The notes beneath the pieces are model-generated. The model was not told where the DNA came from, made no database searches, and worked only from the letters and a program-made list of their open reading frames with translations. A program made the translations under genes and the position numbers. DNA of 20,348 nt from Roseburia sp. CAG:309 (GTDB lineage: Bacteria; Bacillota; Clostridia; Lachnospirales; Lachnospiraceae): contig FR894050.1 in assembly GCA_000434115.1 (NCBI GenBank), forward strand, positions 1 through 20,348. The letters are read 5' to 3'. Positions 1-5,260 of the stretch are shown in pieces. Position 1 is the first letter of the stretch, and every line of letters starts with the position of its first letter.

Positions 1-247
1 TTGTTATAGTTACAAGCATTTCATGCTCTACGACATACTTGATCATGTAGTCATCGATCAGCCTTTTCTGATTTTGGAAGGCATACATAAGAGCCTTTTC
101 GCAGATTCGGTTGACCATACGTGGAATTCCGGCCGACGATTTATGGATCTCGTCCAATGCCTTGGCTATAAATACTTCCCGGGCACACCCGGAGTAATCC
201 ATATGGCTTGCGATATACTGTTCCGTTTCGGACCGTAAACGCCTCAT
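1..247 (-). pseudogene. Remnant of ExeA/TniB-like transposition AAA ATPase, C-terminal part
   Basis: The minus strand reads openly from about 247 down to the window edge. It encodes a segment with LRSETEQYIASHMDYSG, then SSAGIPRMVNRICEKALM, then LIDDYMIKYVVEHEML. The pattern of an SxxE..YI..H helix followed by a G.PR..N..C..AL sensor-2-like segment is the C-terminal lid of the ExeA/TniB/IstB-like AAA ATPases that partner DDE transposases. The Walker A and B motifs would lie upstream, but the sequence to the right of about 247 no longer resembles the family and a stop codon interrupts the frame near 300. The gene is therefore truncated at its 5' end. The 3' end lies beyond position 1, and the partner transposase is not in the window. 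Family assignment is from recalled motif patterns. Confidence 0.7.
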
Positions 248-276
248 AGTCAGTATATAGAATACTTTATGATTTT

Positions 277-305
277 TTGAGAAAATAGACTTAACATTTT
301 ATACC
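277..305 (+). promoter_or_regulatory. Putative promoter of the IS66 tnpA remnant
   Basis: TTGAGA at 277-282 and TATACC at 300-305 are separated by 17 bp, a sigma-A-like arrangement. The predicted start site falls near 312, inside the perfect palindrome at 307-337, about 45 bp before the tnpA start codon. The match is moderate and the downstream gene is broken, so activity is uncertain. Confidence 0.4.
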
Positions 306-306
306 A

Positions 307-337
307 GTCCAAAAAGTTTAGCCTAAACTTTTTGGAC
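307..337. repeat. Perfect 31-bp palindrome (15-bp arms, 1-bp centre)
   Basis: GTCCAAAAAGTTTAG at 307-321 and CTAAACTTTTTGGAC at 323-337 are perfect reverse complements around one C at 322. The structure lies between a promoter-like pair (277-305) and the AGGAGGG ribosome-binding site (342-348) of the IS66 tnpA remnant. It lacks a following T-run, so it is not a typical rho-independent terminator in the + direction. It could be an operator, a 5' mRNA hairpin limiting transposase translation, or two abutting terminal inverted repeats. Confidence 0.85.
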
Positions 338-356
338 AGTCAGGAGGGTTAAGTTT

Positions 357-758
357 ATGAAATCTCAAACATCACAAGTAGCACGCAGCTGTCGCATTCG
401 TGAATGGGCTTCAATGGTTCAGGAATGCCGGAATCGTCCAAATGGCATGTCCGTAGACGAATGGTGTCAGGCAAATAACATCACCAAAGCGAATTACTAT
501 TATCGCTTTGCGCAAGTTAGAAAAGCCTGCCTTGATTCTATTCCAAGCAATGCCGTAAAACATGCAATTATTCCGGTTCCTACGGAACTGATGCATACGG
601 AACCAGAGTCGACAGCAGTTGATTCCAATAGTGCATTAATACAGGATTCCTTCTTTTATACAAACGTCTGGAACAAGGTAAGTTCGTATGGCCAAGGAAT
701 GAATCTGAGGTGCAGGCAATCACCAGTCAGCAGTTTCGCTGGCTCATGGAAGGATTGA
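357..758 (+). pseudogene. tnpA: IS66-family accessory protein TnpA, 3' end replaced by deletion
   Basis: The first 90 or so codons match the IS66 TnpA (orf1) pattern: IREWASMVQECR, then GMSVDEWCQANNI, then NYYYRFAQVRK. This is the helix-turn-helix-like 'EWxxx..ECR..G.SV..WC......TYYYR...VR' signature. The start at 357 has an AGGAGGG site 8 bp upstream (342-348). After about residue 95 the frame runs out of phase through tnpB sequence, so the last 38 or so residues to the stop at 758 are not TnpA. The C-terminal part of tnpA and the N-terminal half of tnpB appear to have been lost in one deletion. tnpC, the DDE transposase, is not present in this window, so the element cannot move by itself. 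Confidence 0.8.
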
Positions 759-814
759 CGATCACTCCAAAGAAGACCGTTCAAGAGGTTGCTCCACCCA
801 CTCACATGGCATAA
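644..814 (+). pseudogene. tnpB: IS66-family TnpB, C-terminal fragment
   Basis: In the frame beginning at 644 the sequence reads GFLLLYKRLEQGKFVWPRN, then SEVQAITSQQFRWLMEGL, and stops at TAA 812-814 (56 residues). 'DGFLLLYKRLE.G.F.WPR....V..IT..Q..WLMEGL' is the conserved C-terminal half of IS66 TnpB (orf2), which is usually about 115 residues. There is no start codon or Shine-Dalgarno site, because the N-terminal half is missing. The fragment overlaps the tnpA frame by one reading-frame shift, as expected of a deletion that joined the two genes out of phase. Confidence 0.85.
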
Positions 815-1150
815 TGTTTGTGCAATACGTAGAATTTTCAACGGTGATTTTGCCTTAAAAAAACAGTGTAGCATTCATCATCTGTAAGGCCATTATCATG
901 CATTGTGAGCGCATTACGTTGGTTTTATGCAGTTATAATTTATATTCATCATTTCAAAAGGTTGATTCAGAGTTTCAAAAAGCCGGGATAGTGTATGAGG
1001 TTACAGCATTTATCGGCATTCAGAAGCAGGCGAAGATTAAGGTTCCGCGGAACAAAAAAGCGGTCTATGTGAATGGTATAATGGAAATATAAGTTTCACG
1101 GATTCAGGTTTTAATAAGAAAAAGACAAAATTAATTGCAAAATATGTATA
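815..1150 (+). other. Stretch without a recognised gene; one short open frame
   Basis: After the tnpB remnant no recognised gene follows for about 335 bp. An open frame at 898-1092 could encode 64 residues (core FQKAGIVYEVTAFIGIQKQ, ending AVYVNGIMEI). The frame is also open for at least 13 codons upstream of the ATG, with no good Shine-Dalgarno site, which suits the 3' end of a decayed gene better than a complete small gene. I do not recognise the family. Given the neighbouring IS debris, a broken mobile-element or cargo gene is the simplest reading, but it may be non-coding. Confidence 0.35.
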
Positions 1151-1179
1151 GCCGTTTATTCATAGAAAAGACCGTTCGT
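1151..1179 (+). promoter_or_regulatory. Tandem LytTR-type binding repeats upstream of the lipoprotein gene
   Basis: GCCGTTTAT (1151-1159) and ACCGTTCGT (1171-1179) are direct repeats 20 bp apart, about two helical turns. The published AgrA/LytTR half-site is [TA][AC][CA]GTTN[AG][TG]. The second copy matches at all nine positions and the first at eight. The pair ends about 30 bp before an extended -10 element that has no recognisable -35, a layout typical of activator-dependent promoters. A LytTR response regulator is encoded one gene downstream (2304-2975). Binding is inferred. Confidence 0.5.
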
Positions 1180-1208
1180 CACAAATTTTTTCTATTGAGA
1201 AGAAAATA

Positions 1209-1217
1209 TGGTATACT
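1209..1217 (+). promoter_or_regulatory. Extended -10 promoter for the lipoprotein gene
   Basis: TGGTATACT at 1209-1217 is a TGn-extended -10 with TATACT at 1212-1217. At 16-18 bp spacing the -35 position holds only T-rich sequence; TTGAGA at 1195-1200 is too close (11 bp). The weak -35 and the adjacent LytTR-type repeats suggest activated transcription. The ribosome-binding site AAAGGAGGA (1242-1250) follows, before the ATG at 1259. Confidence 0.55.
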
Positions 1218-1258
1218 GATTGACAGTATAAAATGTGTGTAAAAGGAGGACTAACACG

Positions 1259-2203
1259 ATGAAACGTAAATTTTTAGCAGTAACGATGGCATTTTTGACG
1301 GCGGCAATGCTTTGTACGGGATGTGGGAGTCAGGCGGCAGATCAGGAGCAGACAACAAATAAGATAAAAGAGGAGACGGGTTATAAGGAGCGTGAAATTA
1401 CATATCCGAAAGGACAGCCATTTTGTATGGCAAGAGACGCAGACGGAAAGCCAATCGTCTTTATGTTTGATGAAAAACATATAACACAGGACAGTATGGC
1501 TTATAAAAAGTATGTTCTGGAAGATGGGGAATGGAACGAAGTTGATATGTCAGAGACAAATGAATTGTTGAAGAAAAACAAGATTAGCGAGTTGTACACA
1601 CTGACTGAGACAGCGAACGGGAAAATTTTTGGAGTGTCAAACACCTCAACCGGAACTTATGTATATGCATTGACGGATAAATTTAAAGCGTATCCGGATG
1701 CTTTTGGCAAGAAACCGATACAGAGTTTTGCAGTAGCAGATGATAAAAGTGTCCTTGCGTTATACGGAGAAGGTAAATGTGCTATAAATGATCTTAAAGG
1801 GAACTGTATTCACGAATTTGGAGAGAATGTTGCCCGTGCCGATCTGGTAAACGACATGATATTTACGATAGGTACAGATGGAAGCAAGATAACGGTTTAT
1901 AATCTGGAGACTGGGGAACAGGAAGACGAATTCGAAGCACAGGGACAGGTGACCAATCAGGGAGTCTGTTATGCGGTAAATGAGGATGGCGAGTGGTTTG
2001 CAGCGACAGAAAAAGGTATTTTCCTGTTGGAAAATGGTAAAATGCAGGAAGTAGTGCCGGAAAGTGTAATGTCTACTAATGCACTTACCAGTCAGGCGTG
2101 GCTGAATTACCTGTTTGTGCAGGGTGATACTTTTTATGTTGACTATACGATAGAAGACGATAATACAAGACAAGACCGTCTGACAGTATATGAGAAAAAG
2201 TAA
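1259..2203 (+). CDS. Lipoprotein of unknown function, beta-propeller-like
   Basis: A 314-residue exported lipoprotein. The start at 1259 is chosen over an in-frame GTG at 1235 because AAAGGAGGA (1242-1250) sits at the right distance; the GTG would place the Shine-Dalgarno site inside the gene. Residues 1-22 form a signal peptide (KRK, then a hydrophobic stretch) ending in the lipobox LCTGC, with lipidated Cys22. After an acidic linker the protein is rich in short beta-strand patterns with G-D/N-G turns (ARDADGKPIVF, DLKGNCIHEFG, NEDGEWFAATEKGIFLLENG), suggesting WD40/PQQ-like propeller blades. No catalytic motif is visible and the family is not recognised. It precedes a LytTR regulator and a membrane kinase on the same strand and may be their target, their ligand-sensing partner, or both. 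That link is inferred from position and the repeats at 1151-1179. Confidence 0.8.
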   Translation: MKRKFLAVTMAFLTAAMLCTGCGSQAADQEQTTNKIKEETGYKEREITYPKGQPFCMARDADGKPIVFMFDEKHITQDSMAYKKYVLEDGEWNEVDMSETNELLKKNKISELYTLTETANGKIFGVSNTSTGTYVYALTDKFKAYPDAFGKKPIQSFAVADDKSVLALYGEGKCAINDLKGNCIHEFGENVARADLVNDMIFTIGTDGSKITVYNLETGEQEDEFEAQGQVTNQGVCYAVNEDGEWFAATEKGIFLLENGKMQEVVPESVMSTNALTSQAWLNYLFVQGDTFYVDYTIEDDNTRQDRLTVYEKK

Positions 2204-2210
2204 ACCGCGC

Positions 2211-2239
2211 TTGCCAGTATTTGCAAATTATGGTAAAAT
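2211..2239 (+). promoter_or_regulatory. Promoter of the LytTR/GHKL two-component operon
   Basis: TTGCCA (2211-2216) and TAAAAT (2234-2239) are 17 bp apart, and TGG immediately precedes the -10 as an extended element. The site starts 8 bp after the lipoprotein stop codon, so the two-component genes can be expressed independently of the lipoprotein. No clear terminator hairpin separates them, so read-through is also possible. Confidence 0.6.
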
Positions 2240-2303
2240 CCTAATTATAACATAAAGGTTTTAAATGTTTACAAAAGAGACGGAGTTTTTGGAGGCGAAT
2301 GTT

Positions 2304-2975
2304 ATGATTATTGGGGTTTGCGACGATCAGGCAGAAGAAAGAGAGCGAATTTGCAAAGTTTGTGAAAAGGTTTTGAAACAGATGAAATGTCCGGCTGAGA
2401 CTGCATTGTATGAAGATGCGTCATTTGTGCTGCAAGCAGACACAAAGCCGGACATTTTGATTTTGGATATTGAGATGCCCGGAATGTCGGGTATAGAGTT
2501 AAAAGATGAGTTGCAGCACAAAGAAGGCACGACGTATATTATCTTTGTTACCGATCATGAAGAGATGATCGCGGATGCTTTTGGATTGCATGTACTGCGG
2601 TTTGTACAAAAAGAAAATCTGGAGGATAAACTTCCGGAGGCATTAGCGCAGGCGGTCCGTATGAAACGTAACAATTGTATTGTGCACGGTACCGCGAGTG
2701 AAAAAATTCTTTACATAAATTCTTTGGGAAATTATATTCAGATTGTGACAGAAAGTGGGAAACAGCCACTCATTCGCGAATCCATGAAGCAGTTAAAGAA
2801 AACGCTGGAGGAATGTCCTTTTATAGAGATAAAACGGGGATGTCTTGTTAATGTTGCAAAAATCGAAAAAATCAAAAGCGGAATTGTGGTGGTAGGAGAC
2901 GAGCAGTTAGAAATTTCAAAACGGAAGCAGGCAGAAGTGACACATGCCTATCTGACGTATTATAAGGAGGCATAA
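2304..2975 (+). CDS. LytTR-family response regulator (AgrA-like)
   Basis: A 223-residue cytoplasmic response regulator. I start it at ATG 2304 (MIIGVCDDQ), which has TTGGAGG just upstream; an in-frame ATG at 2265 would add 13 residues in front of the first beta strand of the receiver. The N-terminal receiver (1 to about 120) shows the acidic pair D7/D8, the phospho-acceptor D55 in LILDIEMPGMSG and a Thr in IIFVTDHEE. The C-terminal LytTR DNA-binding domain (about 130-220) contains ILYINSLGNYIQI, then FIEIKRGCLVNVAKI. This class binds pairs of 9-bp direct repeats and usually activates weak promoters. The kinase gene begins 4 bp after this stop codon, so the two form a pair. A plausible target is the repeat pair at 1151-1179. 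Confidence 0.93.
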   Translation: MIIGVCDDQAEERERICKVCEKVLKQMKCPAETALYEDASFVLQADTKPDILILDIEMPGMSGIELKDELQHKEGTTYIIFVTDHEEMIADAFGLHVLRFVQKENLEDKLPEALAQAVRMKRNNCIVHGTASEKILYINSLGNYIQIVTESGKQPLIRESMKQLKKTLEECPFIEIKRGCLVNVAKIEKIKSGIVVVGDEQLEISKRKQAEVTHAYLTYYKEA

Positions 2976-2979
2976 GCGG

Positions 2980-4221
2980 ATGAGTGTAGGACAGTGGCTG
3001 ATCTGGCTTGTGCCGGAGACGGTAAAAATCCTGCTGATCACATACGGGATATTTGGCTTTGAATTCAAAAAATGGAGATGGTGGCTGATTGCAGCCGCTT
3101 ATATCCTGGGTGGGGCTTATCTGTGTGGGCAGGGGTCGGATATGGTTGCATGGAAGACCCTTCTGTACGTGGTTATTATTTTTGCTCTGTTTTACGGAAA
3201 GTTTGGCAGAAAATTAATGACGGTTTTGATTGAGTATCTGGCAATTAGTATTGTCGATATAATGATAATGAGCGTTAATATGCTTGTTACAAGGCATGAA
3301 CATAATTTTACGCAAAGTATAATAGATAATACACTTGGCATGGTTGTTTGGATGATCATAACGGCATTGGTGTATCGGAGGCGGAAGAAGGTTTATGCGT
3401 TTATACAAACGGTATCGTATGGGTATATCCTGCTGGTGCTGGTGTTTCTGTTCAGCGTCTGTGTTGTGACAGGTATCTCTTATCTTGTGCTAAATGGCGA
3501 GATCACACAGCAGGCGATGCGGCAGACGTATTTTTTCAATATGCTTTGTATCGTTGTCGCTCTTGTCGTATGCGTGGTGCTTTTTTACCTTGTCTTCAGC
3601 CGGAGGAAGGTGCAGCATGAAAAAGAAATTGAAGAAAAAATATATGAGCGCGAATGGAAACGGCAGGAATATATGCGGTCGTTCCGCCATGATGTGAAAA
3701 ACCATCTGCGGGTGCTTCACGCGCTGGGAGACCGGGGCGACATCGAAGAAATTAAAAAATACATTGAAGAACTGGGAATCGAATATAATCAAAATGCAGT
3801 GAGTCATACGGGGGATTTTATTCTGGATTATTTTATTGACTATGTAGTCAATGAGTGGAAAGACAAAGCCGGTTTTTCCTATAAAATAGACGGCAGATTT
3901 CCGGCAGAGATCAATCTCAATCACCGGGAGCGCTGTATTTTGTGGGGGAATGCGATGGACAATGTCGAAGAGGCATTGGAAAAAGCAGAAAAACCGTTTT
4001 TTGAAATTCATATTTCTCATGGCGGGCGTGCCGTGTTTGTGGAGATGATAAATTCCTGTGAAATAAAAGAGGGAAATATTTTGAAAACAAAAAAGGCAGA
4101 CCGTTCACAGCATGGAATCGGAACTGCCAATATGCGTGATATTGTAAAACAAAATGGGGGCGAGATCGCCTGGCATTATGAAGAAGGAAAAATGCGGGTG
4201 GAGATGTCGCTGCTTATCTGA
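2980..4221 (+). CDS. GHKL sensor histidine kinase, seven predicted TM segments (AgrC-like)
   Basis: A 413-residue membrane histidine kinase. About seven hydrophobic segments fill residues 1-208, with almost no extracytoplasmic domain, as in the AgrC/ComD class of peptide-sensing kinases. A short linker leads to the dimerisation/phospho-acceptor helix RSFRHDVKNHLRVLHALG with His237. The ATP-binding GHKL domain follows: N box around N324-N328 (GNAMDNVEEALEKA) and G box GIGTANMRDIVKQNGGEI. The Shine-Dalgarno AAGGAGG lies inside the last codons of the preceding regulator gene, so translation is coupled. Its stop overlaps the convergent zinc-ribbon gene by 8 bp. No agrB-like processing peptidase or agrD-like prepeptide was found nearby, so the signal is unknown; it could be a peptide made elsewhere or a membrane or lipoprotein cue. 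Confidence 0.92.
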   Translation: MSVGQWLIWLVPETVKILLITYGIFGFEFKKWRWWLIAAAYILGGAYLCGQGSDMVAWKTLLYVVIIFALFYGKFGRKLMTVLIEYLAISIVDIMIMSVNMLVTRHEHNFTQSIIDNTLGMVVWMIITALVYRRRKKVYAFIQTVSYGYILLVLVFLFSVCVVTGISYLVLNGEITQQAMRQTYFFNMLCIVVALVVCVVLFYLVFSRRKVQHEKEIEEKIYEREWKRQEYMRSFRHDVKNHLRVLHALGDRGDIEEIKKYIEELGIEYNQNAVSHTGDFILDYFIDYVVNEWKDKAGFSYKIDGRFPAEINLNHRERCILWGNAMDNVEEALEKAEKPFFEIHISHGGRAVFVEMINSCEIKEGNILKTKKADRSQHGIGTANMRDIVKQNGGEIAWHYEEGKMRVEMSLLI

Positions 4222-4987
4222 GAGCATTGGATCTGGCGGTAATCTCTTCTACATGATGAAATGCCCATGCGTGTATATTTAGCTCAATGATTGCGCAGCC
4301 ACAGTATTCACAATGCTTCGCTCCAAGCATCGGAATCGGCGCACCGCAATTTGGACAAGTTACGGCGAGGGCATCGTCGTAGTCGTTTTTCATTTTGTCC
4401 ACATCCTGCACATAGATGAGATCGGTGTTAAATTTTGTCTGATATTTCATTTGTTTATCGCCTTCCAAAATTTTACAACCCTCGTCTTCTATATAATGAA
4501 AGCATTCCAGAGAAGTCTGAAACGTAATAATACATTTTCCGTCTGTTTTGCGGTATTGATAAATTTCGGTGCGGTGCAGCCTGACCTGCTCAAAATGTTC
4601 GGAGCGTCCTTCGGCGCGCAGCATCTCGATATGATTTTCCAATTGCTGTTTTAACTCACGGCTGCCCTCTGTCAGCAGAGAAACATTTTTGGCAGTAATG
4701 GCACGAAGAAAGGAAACCAGCACATTATTTGCGCGTTCTTTCATTTCATTGTATTCAAAATCCGGAAAATCCGCGCTGATCTTTGGCAGCAGAAGCGAGG
4801 TCATGGAAGAGACCGATTTTGGCGTCGTCGCATATTCCTGTTTCATCTGCGCCGCTGCCTGCGTGATATCGGGCGTGCCGAACAATGCCTGCGACGTGTC
4901 GCGGACTTTTTTGCGGATGCACAAAAAGGCAATGAAAACAATGCCAAGGATAACAAGGATTAAAATAAGGGCGATAATTAATTTCAT
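4214..4987 (-). CDS. Membrane-anchored protein with Tim44/NTF2-like middle and C-terminal zinc ribbon
   Basis: A 257-residue protein. The N-terminus is a single hydrophobic helix (about residues 3-25, IIALILILVILGIVFIAFL) followed by RKK, which predicts an N-out anchor with a cytoplasmic body. Residues about 70-205 alternate amphipathic helices and strands (FEYNEMKERANNVLVSFLRAI, then a strand-rich part), resembling Tim44-like/NTF2-like folds seen in other Firmicutes zinc-ribbon proteins; this is a soft assignment. A zinc ribbon is clear near the C-terminus: CPNC (C211, C214) and CEYC (C226, C229). AGAGGA lies before the ATG on the minus strand. The gene has its own promoter at 5020-5048 and converges on the kinase gene with an 8-bp overlap of the ends. 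The function is unknown; a membrane quality-control or scaffold role would be a guess. Confidence 0.8.
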   Translation of the reverse strand: MKLIIALILILVILGIVFIAFLCIRKKVRDTSQALFGTPDITQAAAQMKQEYATTPKSVSSMTSLLLPKISADFPDFEYNEMKERANNVLVSFLRAITAKNVSLLTEGSRELKQQLENHIEMLRAEGRSEHFEQVRLHRTEIYQYRKTDGKCIITFQTSLECFHYIEDEGCKILEGDKQMKYQTKFNTDLIYVQDVDKMKNDYDDALAVTCPNCGAPIPMLGAKHCEYCGCAIIELNIHAWAFHHVEEITARSNALR

Positions 4988-5019
4988 AACAGATTCCTCT
5001 CATTTGTTGTGATAAGGAT

Positions 5020-5048
5020 ATAGTATCATTATTAGAGGGGAGTTGCAA
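5020..5048 (-). promoter_or_regulatory. Promoter of the zinc-ribbon membrane protein gene
   Basis: Read on the minus strand, TTGCAA (5048-5043) and TACTAT (5025-5020) are separated by 17 bp. The predicted start site lies about 25 bp upstream of the ATG at 4987. The 98 bp between this element and the divergent promoter at 5147 show nothing else I can name. Confidence 0.55.
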
Positions 5049-5146
5049 GGTGAAAAACAGAAGCGAAAGAATAATGAAGAATGAACACGGTATCGTCCTT
5101 CCTTGGCGACATTTACGATGAGGCGTAAACAATTCTGTGTTTTCTG

Positions 5147-5175
5147 TTGTCGTAAGTTGCTGGGTTTGCTATAAT
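5147..5175 (+). promoter_or_regulatory. Promoter of the transglutaminase/C11 protease operon
   Basis: TTGTCG (5147-5152) and a perfect TATAAT (5170-5175) are 17 bp apart. An in-frame ATG at 5174 lies inside the -10 hexamer and cannot be the start codon of this transcript, which supports the downstream start at 5261. The untranslated leader would be about 80 nt. Confidence 0.7.
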
Positions 5176-5260
5176 GAATAGCAAGTTAAAGGGGAAATTT
5201 CTATTTTTCTCCGGATTCAGAAAAAATAACGAAAACCCAATGAAACAGGGAGGAATCATT

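Noticed and set aside
23..238. 71-codon plus-strand open frame at the left edge
   Set aside because: The opposite strand encodes a recognisable transposition-ATPase C-terminus, so this frame is its shadow.
307..337. Palindrome as a rho-independent terminator
   Set aside because: The stem is AT-rich with a 1-base centre and no T-run follows; a translated frame with a good ribosome-binding site begins just after it.
1235..1258. Upstream GTG start for the lipoprotein
   Set aside because: It would translate the AAAGGAGGA ribosome-binding site and put extra residues before a normal signal peptide.
5174..5260. Upstream ATG start for the transglutaminase-like gene
   Set aside because: The codon overlaps the TATAAT -10 box, and the added residues precede a complete signal peptide that has its own ribosome-binding site.
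1093..5260. Search for an agrB/agrD-type signal-peptide gene beside the kinase
   Set aside because: No frame with an AgrB-like multi-TM peptidase or a short prepeptide with a ribosome-binding site was found.
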